From contig NZ_LN875035.1 of NCBI RefSeq assembly GCF_001282685.1, forward strand, positions 3,166,411 through 3,230,410: DNA of 64,000 nucleotides, read 5' to 3'. Positions within the stretch are counted from its first letter, which is position 1, and every line of letters begins with the position of its first letter. Origin of the DNA: Niameybacter massiliensis (GTDB lineage: Bacteria; Bacillota; Clostridia; Lachnospirales; Cellulosilyticaceae). Under the pieces are notes generated by a model that ran no database searches, was not told the origin of the DNA, and worked only from the letters and a program-made list of their open reading frames with translations. Below are positions 45,631 to 54,626 of the stretch, in pieces. Position numbers and translations under genes: made by a program.

Positions 45631-46425
45631 CTACTCGGCTTTCTCTGCAGGTGTAAAACCATATGATGCAAAAATTTCTCTAGCTTCTTCTGTCCCTAAG
45701 AACTCAGTAAAAAGCTTTGTTTCTTCTAAGTGTGTTGTATTTTTGATAATTCCCATCGCATACATAACAGGCTTATGCCAACTTTCATCAGCTACATCAC
45801 TTATTACAACTTTATCACTAATCATTGCATCTGTTTCATACACAACACCTGCATCTGCATTTCCTGATTCTACCCAAGATAGTACTTCACGTACGTCTTT
45901 TGCAAAAACTAATTTTTCTTCTACCTCGTCATAAATTTCTAATGTATCTAATACTTCTTTTGTATATTGTCCAACTGGTACACTTTCAAATTCACCTACT
46001 GCAAGCTTTGAAAAGGTACCTTCCCCTAATCCTTTAAAAGTCAGTATTTCTCCATTTTGAGGTGTAATCAGTACCAAACGATTACGTAGTAAGTTCTCAT
46101 TGGTTCCTGCTTCTAAAAGCCCTGCTTCCTCTAACGCATTAACTTGTTTCGTTCCTGCAGATATAAATAAGTCAACGGGAGCACCTTGCTCAATTTGTTG
46201 TTGTAGCGCCCCTGATGCACCAAAGTTCATTTTAAGTGTGATATTAGGATACTGTTCTTTAAAAGCTTCCTCAAGAGTTGCCATACAATCTGTCAAGCTT
46301 GCTGCTACAGATAAGGTAAGCTCTGTTGGTATATCAGCTTTTGCTGTACCTTGTCCACTACATCCAACCAACATCATTAAACTTAATCCGAATACCATTC
46401 CTATAAGCTTTTTCACTTTTCTCAT
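45631..46425 (-). CDS. modA: Molybdate-binding lipoprotein
   Basis: A 264-residue substrate-binding protein of the importer. Signal peptide with a lipobox VGC (Cys22), then LTLSVAASLTDCMATLEEAF, the conserved ModA opening in which the serines bind the oxyanion. NFGASGALQQQIEQGAPVD is the second signature. Tungstate could be bound as well. Mature protein would be anchored outside the membrane. Confidence 0.93.
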   Translation of the reverse strand: MRKVKKLIGMVFGLSLMMLVGCSGQGTAKADIPTELTLSVAASLTDCMATLEEAFKEQYPNITLKMNFGASGALQQQIEQGAPVDLFISAGTKQVNALEEAGLLEAGTNENLLRNRLVLITPQNGEILTFKGLGEGTFSKLAVGEFESVPVGQYTKEVLDTLEIYDEVEEKLVFAKDVREVLSWVESGNADAGVVYETDAMISDKVVISDVADESWHKPVMYAMGIIKNTTHLEETKLFTEFLGTEEAREIFASYGFTPAEKAE

Positions 46426-46449
46426 CTTTTTTTCTCCCCTACTTTCTTT

Positions 46450-46944
46450 TTATTCTGGTCTGGCACATTCACTACTACTTCCTTGTAGTATACCTATTCC
46501 ATGCTCAAGACTACCTATAATACTCTCCAAATTCTCACGTACAGCCTTTGGACTACCTGGTAGATTCACAATAAGGGTATCTCTTCTTATCCCAGCTACA
46601 CTACGGCTAAGCATGGCTCTCGGTGTAATCTGTAAGCTGTAATATCTCATAGCCTCTGGTATACCTGGAACTTGTTTTTCAACAATATCAAGTGTTGCCT
46701 CTGGTGTACAGTCTCTTTTAGAAAAGCCTGTCCCCCCAGTTGTTAAAATAAGGTCTACCTTATAACTATCACACCATTCTTGCATCTTCCCGCTAAGCTC
46801 ATGTCTTTCATCAGGTAAAACAATATAGTCTGTAACTTCCCAACCTTGTTGTGCTACAATCTCACGAATAACTTCTCCGCTTCTATCTTCTCTTTCACCT
46901 TTTGAGCCTTTATCACTAGCTGTAATAATACCTACTCTAATCAT
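46450..46944 (-). CDS. mog: Molybdopterin adenylyltransferase-like protein (MogA/MoaB family)
   Basis: A 164-residue protein of the MoCF-biosynthesis domain. LILTTGGTGFSKRDCTPEAT is the TTGGTG signature, and IVNLPGSPKAVRE is the conserved C-terminal motif. It should adenylate molybdopterin ahead of molybdenum insertion. The start overlaps the upstream MOSC gene by 8 bp. MogA and MoaB cannot be separated from sequence alone. Confidence 0.9.
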   Translation of the reverse strand: MIRVGIITASDKGSKGEREDRSGEVIREIVAQQGWEVTDYIVLPDERHELSGKMQEWCDSYKVDLILTTGGTGFSKRDCTPEATLDIVEKQVPGIPEAMRYYSLQITPRAMLSRSVAGIRRDTLIVNLPGSPKAVRENLESIIGSLEHGIGILQGSSSECARPE

Positions 46945-47374
46945 TTGTGATCATCCTCATCTCATCACCAACTTTAATCTCTCCACCTTGGATAACACGT
47001 GCAAATACACCTTCTCTTGGCATAATACAATCACCTACTTGATAGTAGATTTGGCAATGATGATGACATTGTTTGCCTATTTGTGTCATTTCTAAAATAA
47101 CGTCATTACACTGGAATCTTGTACCTACTGGTAGGTGTTTAAAATCAAAACCTTGTACAATAAGATTTTCACCAAATGCACCTGGTTCTACCTGTGCACC
47201 TCTTTGTTTAAAGGCTTCAATTTGCTCATAATCAATTAAACTTACTTGTCTATGCCAATCACCTGCATGGGCATCATTTTCTATTCCAAAGTTTTCGATA
47301 AACTTACCTTCTTTAATATTGATCTTTTGTGTACCACGTTTTTCACTGATACATAACGCCATAACCTTTCCCAT
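46937..47374 (-). CDS. MOSC-domain protein
   Basis: A 145-residue stand-alone MOSC domain, expected to bind sulfur-carrying molybdenum cofactor or a related sulfur donor. It has HAGDWHRQVSLIDYEQI and GAFGENLIVQG (the GENL motif), and a conserved cysteine-containing TQIGKQCHHHCQIYY. The ribosome site is AGGAGG, made by the last two glycine codons of moaA, 5 bases before its ATG. Confidence 0.88.
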   Translation of the reverse strand: MGKVMALCISEKRGTQKINIKEGKFIENFGIENDAHAGDWHRQVSLIDYEQIEAFKQRGAQVEPGAFGENLIVQGFDFKHLPVGTRFQCNDVILEMTQIGKQCHHHCQIYYQVGDCIMPREGVFARVIQGGEIKVGDEMRMITND

Positions 47375-47375
47375 C

Positions 47376-48359
47376 TTAGCCTCCTATTTGTGCCATCATT
47401 TTATCTTCTTGCTCATCTATCGCTTCTACTACTTCTTCAAAATAATGCTTATCTGGTTTTACATGAATAGCTTCTGCTATTGTAAGCATCAAGTCCTCAT
47501 CACTTATTCCATTACGCAAAAGTGCCTTTAAATCAACACCTGCTTTAGAATGTAAACAAAGCTTTAAAAAGCCTTCTGCTGTAAGACGTACTCTATTACA
47601 TGCATCACAGAAACAATCGCTTACTGCACTAATAAAACCTATCTTTCCTTTAAAACCTTCTATCTCCCAGTACTTAGCTGGCCCATTGCCTAGTTGCTTT
47701 TCATAAGGTATAAGCGTGCCAAATTCTGCTTCTAGTATTTCTAGTACTTCTTCTTTACTTATACGCTCAAATTGCTTCCCAAGTCCTATTGGCATAAGCT
47801 CTATAAAACGTACATTGATTCGGTCATGCTCTGCGAGTCTCGCTAGATGGCAAATCTGCTCTTCATTTAAGTGTTTAGCAACTAAAGCATTCACCTTCAC
47901 ACTTTTTAAAGAGCTATTAGCAGCTTTTCTTATGGCTCTTAACACTTTATCAAAACCATCTACCTTTGTAATGTTTTTAAAGTGCTCAGCCTCTAACGTA
48001 TCTAAGCTTACATTAATTGCAGTAATTCCAGCCTCAATGAGATCATCTAACTTTTCTTCTAAAAGTAAACCATTGGTAGTCAGTGTGATTTCTTCAATTC
48101 CTTCTATAGCTTTAATTTGCCTTACTAGATTTACAAAATCTTTTCTTACTAAAGGTTCACCACCTGTTAGTTTGATCTTTTTGATTCCAAGCTTAGCTGC
48201 ACTTGTACAAACTCTTGTGATCTCCTCAAAAGTAAGTAATTCTTTTTTGTCTAAACAAGCTATTCCTTCTTCTGGCATACAATAGACGCATCTTAAATTA
48301 CAGCGGTCTATTACAGATATTCTTAAATAATCAATAGACCTGTTTTTTCTGTCTTTCAT
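47376..48359 (-). CDS. moaA: GTP 3',8-cyclase MoaA
   Basis: A 327-residue radical SAM enzyme for the first step of molybdopterin synthesis, GTP to 3',8-cyclo-GTP. The N-terminal cluster motif is DRCNLRCVYCMPEEG (CxxxCxxC). The second C-terminal cluster is CFCDACNRVRLTAEGFLKLC. It ends in the essential Gly-Gly tail, so the gene is complete. Both clusters are present. It is 1 bp upstream of the MOSC gene. Confidence 0.96.
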   Translation of the reverse strand: MKDRKNRSIDYLRISVIDRCNLRCVYCMPEEGIACLDKKELLTFEEITRVCTSAAKLGIKKIKLTGGEPLVRKDFVNLVRQIKAIEGIEEITLTTNGLLLEEKLDDLIEAGITAINVSLDTLEAEHFKNITKVDGFDKVLRAIRKAANSSLKSVKVNALVAKHLNEEQICHLARLAEHDRINVRFIELMPIGLGKQFERISKEEVLEILEAEFGTLIPYEKQLGNGPAKYWEIEGFKGKIGFISAVSDCFCDACNRVRLTAEGFLKLCLHSKAGVDLKALLRNGISDEDLMLTIAEAIHVKPDKHYFEEVVEAIDEQEDKMMAQIGG

Positions 48360-48376
48360 CTATTCTTTCTCCAGTC

Positions 48377-48874
48377 TTATTTATTTAAAATAATCTTCAA
48401 AACACTATCTATATCATTTAAACCTATAACAGGTATATTTGCCTCTTTTAATGGTACATCTGTGACAATAGCCATCAATGTACTTGGGTCACAGACACTA
48501 GTCTTGGAAACTGCACTACGGATGATCTCTATTTTAGGAAGGCTCGAGTACTTCATCCCTTCAACAATGACAATATCCATATCTTGCTGATATTGAAGCA
48601 TATCTAAAATGTCCGGTTTCTCATAATCCTTTATCAACATCATCTTTGAATTTGAGTACACAATCACACTCTTCGCACCAGCAGCCTTGTGTCTATAACT
48701 ATCTGTTCCTTCATGGTCTGCAACAAATTCATGACCATCGTGTTTAATGACACCTACTTTGTAACCTAAAGCTGTCAGTCTTGTTACAAGCTTTTCTACT
48801 AAAGTAGTTTTGCCTGAGTTTTTAATCCCACTTACAGCAAATACCTTAGGCTTCTTCTCTTTTGTAATGTCCAC
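48377..48874 (-). CDS. mobB: Molybdopterin-guanine dinucleotide biosynthesis protein MobB
   Basis: A 165-residue P-loop GTPase-like protein that assists MobA. The Walker A motif is [14 protein letters not shown], followed by [10 protein letters not shown]. No good ATG exists at the right place: the best start is a GTG (48872-48874) giving [12 protein letters not shown], preceded by AAGGTGG inside moaC, so it overlaps moaC by 29 bp. The upstream ATG at 48949 lies deep within moaC and has no ribosome site. Confidence 0.88.
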   Translation of the reverse strand: MDITKEKKPKVFAVSGIKNSGKTTLVEKLVTRLTALGYKVGVIKHDGHEFVADHEGTDSYRHKAAGAKSVIVYSNSKMMLIKDYEKPDILDMLQYQQDMDIVIVEGMKYSSLPKIEIIRSAVSKTSVCDPSTLMAIVTDVPLKEANIPVIGLNDIDSVLKIILNK

Positions 48875-49331
48875 TTTTACCACCTTGCTTTTCCATAAGA
48901 CAGATATTTGTAATTTCCATATTTTTATCCATTGCTTTACACATATCATAAATAGTTAATAAAGCAATATTTACACCTGTTAAAGCTTCCATTTCAACAC
49001 CTGTTTGACCATTTACTTTTACTGTACAAGTTGCCTCAACACTTAATGTCTCTGGTTGTAATTCAAAGTCTACCGTACATTTAGAAATCATAAGGGGATG
49101 GCACATTGGAATAAGGTCTGATGTTCTCTTTGTTCCCATAATGCCTGCAATTCTTGCTACACCGAGGACATCACCTTTTTTTGCTGTTCCATTACAAATC
49201 GCATCATAAACTGCTTGATTTACTTTGATTGTACCTTTTGCTGTAGCAACTCGTGTTGTCACGTTCTTCTCTGATACATCTACCATTACTGCATTACCCG
49301 CTGTATCAAAATGTGTTAATTGTTCTTTCAT
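48846..49331 (-). CDS. moaC: Cyclic pyranopterin monophosphate synthase MoaC
   Basis: A 161-residue enzyme converting 3',8-cyclo-GTP to cyclic pyranopterin monophosphate. Signatures are [16 protein letters not shown], the catalytic-region [11 protein letters not shown], and [23 protein letters not shown] in split form ([15 protein letters not shown] and TIYDMCKA). GAGGGTGAGAAG precedes the ATG, and it is 4 bp after moeA. Confidence 0.96.
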   Translation of the reverse strand: MKEQLTHFDTAGNAVMVDVSEKNVTTRVATAKGTIKVNQAVYDAICNGTAKKGDVLGVARIAGIMGTKRTSDLIPMCHPLMISKCTVDFELQPETLSVEATCTVKVNGQTGVEMEALTGVNIALLTIYDMCKAMDKNMEITNICLMEKQGGKSGHYKREEA

Positions 49332-49335
49332 CTTC

Positions 49336-50553
49336 TCACCCTCTTGTATCTACTAAAATAACTTTTACTTCTTCTCCTATATCTAGCCCTGTAGAGCCTG
49401 CTGGTATATCAATAAGCGCATTACACAAACTCATGGTATAGAGTGCCCCTGACGCATGGTTATTGTGATTAAGCTTCACCTTACCATCCTCAAAGTAAGC
49501 TCTAATGAAACGTCTTTTAATACTTTTCTTTTTAAATTCATTTTCCATAATACCTGTTGTATGAATAGGCTTAAGCATTTCATCTTGAGTAAGATATGCT
49601 ACAACTGGTCTAATAATAAGTTCAAAATTAGCTAAAGCCGCAAAAGGATTACCTGATAATCCAATTAACAACTTTTCTTTATAGCATGCAGCTAAAACAG
49701 GTGTTCCTGGCTGGATTGCAATTCTCCAAAAGAGACGTTTTGCACCTAGTAGGTTAATCACATCATGCATGATATCTTTTTTACCTACAGAAACACCACC
49801 AGTTGTCACCATTAAGTCTATTTCATCCCAATGTTCTTCTAAACATTTAGCTACTGCTTCTGGTGTATCTTGTTGCATCTTGAGTACTTGTATCTGGATA
49901 CCTAACTCCATTGCCTTTGTTTGTATCATCACTTCATTGGCATTATAGATTTTACCTGGTTTTAGGTCTTCTCCTATAGGTGTTAACTCATCTCCTGTAC
50001 ACAATAGTCCCATCCTAAGTGGTTGTCTTACTTCTACTTCTTGGAATCCCATACTTGCAAGAATGCCTAACTTAACTGGTGATAACTTCTCTCCTGCTTT
50101 TAAAAGTAGATGACCTTCTTTAATATCTTCTCCCTTAAAGCAGTAATTATCAAAAGGTTTAAGTGCTTTATAGATTTGAACTTCTACTTCACCTTCATCT
50201 GTATCCTCTTGTCTAAGTACACAATCACATCCTTTAGGAATCGGTGCACCTGTCATAATTCTTACTGCTTCTTGACTGTTAACTTCTGCCTCATAGTACT
50301 CACCAGCATATACAACACCTTTTACTTTTAAAGTAACTGGTCTGTCCATACTTGCACCACTACTATCTTCCGCCTTAAAAGCGTATCCATCTAAGGGTGA
50401 ACGATCAAAGGGTGGATTAGAAATCGGTGCATAATAATCTTTAGCTAATATACGTCCATTTGCCGCGTGGAGTAATAATTTTTCTACCTTAATATCTATC
50501 CTACTAGCCTGTTCTAATAAGTCAAGTGCTTCTTCTAAACTTATGCCAACCAT
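49336..50553 (-). CDS. moeA: Molybdopterin molybdenumtransferase MoeA
   Basis: A 405-residue MoeA, which inserts molybdate into adenylated molybdopterin. Domain order is standard: an N-terminal region with [18 protein letters not shown], a MoCF domain with [19 protein letters not shown], and [16 protein letters not shown] near the end. ATG 50553 is chosen on AAGGAGAATAAAG; the longer frame begins inside the preceding gene. Two bp after the upstream molybdopterin-binding gene. Confidence 0.95.
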   Translation of the reverse strand: MVGISLEEALDLLEQASRIDIKVEKLLLHAANGRILAKDYYAPISNPPFDRSPLDGYAFKAEDSSGASMDRPVTLKVKGVVYAGEYYEAEVNSQEAVRIMTGAPIPKGCDCVLRQEDTDEGEVEVQIYKALKPFDNYCFKGEDIKEGHLLLKAGEKLSPVKLGILASMGFQEVEVRQPLRMGLLCTGDELTPIGEDLKPGKIYNANEVMIQTKAMELGIQIQVLKMQQDTPEAVAKCLEEHWDEIDLMVTTGGVSVGKKDIMHDVINLLGAKRLFWRIAIQPGTPVLAACYKEKLLIGLSGNPFAALANFELIIRPVVAYLTQDEMLKPIHTTGIMENEFKKKSIKRRFIRAYFEDGKVKLNHNNHASGALYTMSLCNALIDIPAGSTGLDIGEEVKVILVDTRG

Positions 50554-50555
50554 CT

Positions 50556-51581
50556 TTATTCTCCTTTTCCAAAGGAACAATGAGGATAAACACATGGTTT
50601 ACATCCTGTACATAAACCACCATGTCCTAATTTCACTAAATCACGTTTTACTAACTTCTCACCTGCCATCACACGTGGCAATACTAAGTCAAATACTGTT
50701 GCCCCTGCATACATAACGCATCCAGGTAAGCCCATAATAGGAATATCCTTTTCATAATATGCAAGCAAGAACATCGCCCCTGGTAATACAGGTGCTCCAT
50801 AAGATACAATGTGTGCGCCAACTTCTTTAATAGCTGTTGGTGTCACATCATCAGGGTCTACACTCATTCCCCCTGTACATACAATCATATCTGCCCCTTC
50901 TTCTAAGAAAGATTTGATTGCATCTGTAATCATCTCTATTTTATCATCTACAATACGTTGTCCAAGCACTTCTGCTCCAAACGGCTCTAGCTTTTTACGT
51001 ATTACAGGTCCAAAAGCATCTTTGATACGACCTTTAAAGACTTCACTTCCTGTTGTAACAATACCAACTTTTTTATGAAGATAAGGCATAATCTTTAAGA
51101 GTGGTGTATCCCCTCCTACTCGTTTTACTTCTTCCATTACTTCTTTTTCAATTAAAAGTGGTATGACACGAGTACCTGCTAGCTTATCTCCTGCATGTAC
51201 CATTGTATTAGTATGACGTGTCGCAATCATCACTTGATCAATACTATTCACATCTATTAAGCGTTCTGTATCTACTTTCAATAATCCATCACAAGTAGCA
51301 ATAGCTTCTATCTTTCCTTCTTTTACTTCCGATGGAGAAATATATTCATTATCACAAAGGCTATATAAGATTTCTGCTGCCTCATTTTCATGAAGCATCT
51401 TCTCATCTTTTTCCCATATATATAAATGCTCTTTACCAATGGAGAGTAAAACAGGAATATCTTCTTCTGTTACAACATGGCCTTTCTTAAAAGCTACACC
51501 TTTTTTAACATCTTTAATGATTTGTGTTATATCATGACACAGTACATGACCTACTGCATCCTCTGTACGAATTTGTTTCAC
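50556..51581 (-). CDS. Molybdopterin-binding MoeA-like protein with cysteine-rich tail
   Basis: A 341-residue clostridial protein with a MoCF domain (MIVCTGGMSVDPDDVTPTA, GAPVLPGAMFLLAY, GLPGCVMYAGATVFD). An N-terminal region of about 170 residues is not like MoeA. It ends in CTGCKPCVYPHCSFGKGE, a Cys-rich tail that may hold metal or a cluster. The initiator is GTG (51579-51581), preceded by AGGAGG. It is the first gene of the ten-gene operon. Members are often found with xanthine dehydrogenase-type genes; here the neighbour is a nitrate reductase-like system. Confidence 0.82.
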   Translation of the reverse strand: MKQIRTEDAVGHVLCHDITQIIKDVKKGVAFKKGHVVTEEDIPVLLSIGKEHLYIWEKDEKMLHENEAAEILYSLCDNEYISPSEVKEGKIEAIATCDGLLKVDTERLIDVNSIDQVMIATRHTNTMVHAGDKLAGTRVIPLLIEKEVMEEVKRVGGDTPLLKIMPYLHKKVGIVTTGSEVFKGRIKDAFGPVIRKKLEPFGAEVLGQRIVDDKIEMITDAIKSFLEEGADMIVCTGGMSVDPDDVTPTAIKEVGAHIVSYGAPVLPGAMFLLAYYEKDIPIMGLPGCVMYAGATVFDLVLPRVMAGEKLVKRDLVKLGHGGLCTGCKPCVYPHCSFGKGE

Positions 51582-51680
51582 CTTATTTACCTCCTCTAAT
51601 AATTGTTATTAGTTAAGAATATTAAGATTATTGTTAAAAAATCTACAATCCCTATTTTAACCCATGTTCACATTTTTTTC

Positions 51681-51696
51681 CGTAACAAATATCACA
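51681..51696. promoter_or_regulatory. Crp/Fnr-type operator before the molybdenum operon
   Basis: Read leftward it is TGTGATATTTGTTACG, 12 of 16 or more positions shared with the box at 37454-37469. It is about 100 bp before the first gene of the operon. Confidence 0.6.
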
Positions 51697-51782
51697 CTTT
51701 TTATTGGTTATCTTTCTTCTATATAAAATAATCTATGCAATACTTGTCCTTTCTATCATACAGGATTTTATATTTATAGCAA

Positions 51783-51830
51783 ATAAGAAATAGGGCATAT
51801 CCCCTATTCACTAGGAAATATGCCCCATAT
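51783..51830 (-). terminator. Terminator of the M42 peptidase gene
   Basis: GGGCATAT/ATATGCCC stem (51793-51800 with 51818-51825) with an inner CC/GG extension, 10 bp after the stop; the leftward tail is T-rich. Confidence 0.75.
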
Positions 51831-51839
51831 CTTATATCT

Positions 51840-52871
51840 TTATTGTGTAATATAGTAATAAAGTAATTTAATTGTATTCTCTAATCCATCATAATGAGTG
51901 CGTTCCATACCATGAGATGCATGTACCCCTGGTCCAATAAGTGCACCACGAATATTATTTCCACCTCTTAATGCCGCACCTACATCTGATCCATACATTG
52001 GATACACATCTACAGCAAAACGTAAACCATTTACTTTAGCTAATTCTATAAGCTTTGATGTCATTTGGTAATCATATGGTCCGCCTGAGTCTTTTGCGCA
52101 GATTGATACATCTTGTTCTGTACAACTTAAGTCTTGACCAATACATCCCATATCCACTGCGATCATCTCTGTAATGTCTGCTGGGATATAGCTTGACCCA
52201 TGACCTACTTCTTCATAAACAGAGATAAAGATTTTAAGTGTATACGTTGGGATAATTTGTTCACGACTAAGCATTTCTAGTAAGCTCATAAGTGCTGCAA
52301 CACTTGCTTTATCATCGATAAAACGTGATTTAATATAACCACTTTCTGTGATTGTTGTTTTTGGTTCAATGAAAATATAATCCCCATTTGCGATACCTAA
52401 AGCTTCTACATCAGCTTTTGACTTTACAACTTCATCAATACGTACTTCCATATTTTTTGCATCTCTTACTTTAGAAGTTGCATCTTCATAAACATGAGAA
52501 GATGGGCTCTTGCTTAAGAATGTTCCTGTATAGACTTTACCTTCACGTGTACGGATTTTGCAGTATTCTCCATCAAGTGTTGGTAAAATCGGGCCACCTA
52601 CTACTGTAAAGTTAAGTGTCCCGTCCCCTGTAATACTTCTTACCATTGCCCCTAATGTATCAACATGTGCTGAAAGCCCTATAACCTTACCTTCTTCTTT
52701 ACCTGGTACTGTAATAATGCCGCAACCTTTTTGTGTTGTTTCAAAGGCATATCCAAAAGATTTAGCATAACCTGCTATCTCTTCCATAATTTCAAAACAA
52801 AATCCACTTGGACTGTGATGTTCTAATAATTTTTTAGCTGTATCTAATACAAACTGTTTATTAATTTCCAT
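51840..52871 (-). CDS. M42-family aminopeptidase
   Basis: A 343-residue dinuclear-metal aminopeptidase of the M42 (glutamyl aminopeptidase/FrvX/YhfE) family. Metal and catalytic motifs are LSAHVDTLGAMV, RFIDDKASVAALM, YEEVGHGSSY and AVDMGC, with HASHGMERTH near the C-terminus. Family members also include endoglucanase-annotated proteins, but a peptidase is more likely. The start lacks a strong upstream alternative; RBS is AGGAGG. Monocistronic. Confidence 0.9.
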   Translation of the reverse strand: MEINKQFVLDTAKKLLEHHSPSGFCFEIMEEIAGYAKSFGYAFETTQKGCGIITVPGKEEGKVIGLSAHVDTLGAMVRSITGDGTLNFTVVGGPILPTLDGEYCKIRTREGKVYTGTFLSKSPSSHVYEDATSKVRDAKNMEVRIDEVVKSKADVEALGIANGDYIFIEPKTTITESGYIKSRFIDDKASVAALMSLLEMLSREQIIPTYTLKIFISVYEEVGHGSSYIPADITEMIAVDMGCIGQDLSCTEQDVSICAKDSGGPYDYQMTSKLIELAKVNGLRFAVDVYPMYGSDVGAALRGGNNIRGALIGPGVHASHGMERTHYDGLENTIKLLYYYITQ

Positions 52872-53099
52872 TTTAAAACCTCCTCTATTAAGCGCTCTTC
52901 TTTTGTCATACTCTAAATAAATATACTTTTTGAATTAAGCTATTCACTAAATGATTAATATAAGTATATACCTTATAGCCTATTTCTATTATGACCTATA
53001 CAGTAAATAGTTTCAACTCTTTCACAATTTTTGTTTTATTATAAAAAATATTGTATTATAATTAATTATACTTTAATACTTTATCAGAGGAGTGATGAA

Positions 53100-54290
53100 A
53101 TGATTTCAGATAAAATGAAAAACCTCGTTGCAAATAGCTCAACGATTCGTGCAATGTTCGAAGAAGGCAAACGCCTTGCTGCTATCCATGGTGAGGAGAA
53201 TGTTTTTGACTTCAGCCTTGGAAATCCTAATGTGGTTCCACCAGATTCTGTTAAAGAAGCCATATTAGAAATTGTTAATGAAGAAAATCCTAATGTCCTT
53301 CATGGTTATATGAACAATTCAGGCTATGAAGATGTTAGAAATACAATTGCTACTTTCCTTAATGGGAAACACCAACTCAACCTTAAAGAAAATAATATTG
53401 TTATGACTTGTGGTGCTGCTGGTGGCTTAAATATCATCTTAAAAACCATATTAAACCCAGAAGACGAAGTGATTGTTTTGGCACCATTCTTTGGTGAATA
53501 TCGTAACTATGTGAGTAACTTTGATGGTAAACTTGTCGTTGTGCCACCTGATACAACAACTTTCGAACCCAATATGGAGGCATTAAAAGCTGCCCTCACC
53601 TCTCGTACAAAAGCAGTGATCATCAATTCACCTAATAACCCAACAGGTGTTATTTACTCAGATAGCGCCCTCAAACAACTTGCTTCTATTTTAGAAGAAG
53701 CACAAGGTACATTTGGGACTTCTATTTATCTTATTTCAGATGAACCTTACCGTGAAATTGCTTACGATAACGCTACTGTACCTTATGCACTTCATTACTA
53801 CAACAATACATTCATTGGCTACTCTTATAGCAAATCACTTTCTCTTCCAGGAGAACGTATCGGCTATATTGTTGTTCCAAATGAAATGGCCGACTTCGAC
53901 GATGTGATGTCTGCACTCAATGTAGCCAATCGTATTTTAGGCTTTGTTAATGCACCATCTCTATTCCAAAAGGTTATTGGTAAATGTATTGAAAGCGAAG
54001 TTGATGTATCTATTTACGAGCGTAACCGTGATCTACTCTACAACCACTTAACAAGTATAGGTTTTGAATGTATTAAACCTGAAGGTGCTTTCTATCTCTT
54101 CCCTAAAACACTTATTGAAGATGATAAAACATTCTGTGAAACAGCTAAACAATTTAATTTACTTCTTGTACCTGGATCAGCATTTGGTTGCCCTGGTTAT
54201 ACACGTTTAGCTTATTGCATCAGTTACGAACAAATTGAACGTTCTCTACCAGCATTCACTAAACTTGCTGAGTACTACAAAAATAATTAA
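53100..54290 (+). CDS. PLP-dependent aminotransferase (class I/II)
   Basis: A 396-residue fold-type I aminotransferase. Signatures are INSPNNPTGVIYS (substrate and PLP binding), LISDEPYREIAYD (Asp for the pyridine nitrogen), and YSYSKSLSLPGERIGYI, in which the Lys after SYS forms the Schiff base and the Arg binds carboxylate. Substrate may be an aromatic or broad amino acid. ATG 53100 follows GAGGAGTG. Confidence 0.9.
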   Translation: MISDKMKNLVANSSTIRAMFEEGKRLAAIHGEENVFDFSLGNPNVVPPDSVKEAILEIVNEENPNVLHGYMNNSGYEDVRNTIATFLNGKHQLNLKENNIVMTCGAAGGLNIILKTILNPEDEVIVLAPFFGEYRNYVSNFDGKLVVVPPDTTTFEPNMEALKAALTSRTKAVIINSPNNPTGVIYSDSALKQLASILEEAQGTFGTSIYLISDEPYREIAYDNATVPYALHYYNNTFIGYSYSKSLSLPGERIGYIVVPNEMADFDDVMSALNVANRILGFVNAPSLFQKVIGKCIESEVDVSIYERNRDLLYNHLTSIGFECIKPEGAFYLFPKTLIEDDKTFCETAKQFNLLLVPGSAFGCPGYTRLAYCISYEQIERSLPAFTKLAEYYKNN

Positions 54291-54457
54291 TCAGAGACCT
54301 TAGTTTGTGCCAAAACCTGCAAAAACCTTTAAAATGCCTACTAAATGTATACATAATCCTAACTACTTGGATCAATAAATAACTTGAAAACCTTATTTCT
54401 TAAAATGGTTCTAAAGTAAATATATTTTTAAATATAAAGCGTTAACTTTATTTATAT

Positions 54458-54503
54458 AGAAGAGCTATAAAACTAATGAATTTCTTAGTTTTACAGCTCT
54501 TCT
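54458..54503 (+). terminator. Terminator downstream of the aminotransferase gene
   Basis: AGAAGAGCT/AGCTCTTCT and TAAAACTAA/TTAGTTTTA stems separated by one mismatch, then ATTTTTA. It is 167 bp past the stop codon. Confidence 0.8.
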
Positions 54504-54541
54504 ATTTTTATGGCTTCATAAATATTCATTTTATCCATGTG

Positions 54542-54572
54542 TTGACTCTTACGTTACGTCATACACTATACT
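54542..54572 (+). promoter_or_regulatory. MerR-type promoter with 19-bp spacer
   Basis: -35 TTGACT (54542-54547), a 19-bp spacer with a partial palindrome around ACGTTACGT, and -10 TATACT (54567-54572). Over-long spacers of 19-20 bp are the mark of promoters activated by MerR-family proteins by DNA twisting; the gene is probably autoregulated. Confidence 0.7.
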
Positions 54573-54626
54573 ACAAATGAGCAAAAAAATAATCTATTTT
54601 ACTCGTACTAGGAAAGAAGGTGTAAC

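Larger units (their letters stand above)
54291..54626. other. Intergenic region with terminator and merR promoter
   Basis: The aminotransferase terminator lies at 54458-54503. A MerR-type promoter lies at 54542-54572. I see no ORF in the remaining sequence. Confidence 0.6.

Noticed and set aside
48875-48949. Longer mobB starting at the upstream ATG.
   Set aside because: It would overlap moaC by over 100 bp and has no ribosome site; the GTG at 48872-48874 has AAGGTGG before it and gives the normal start.
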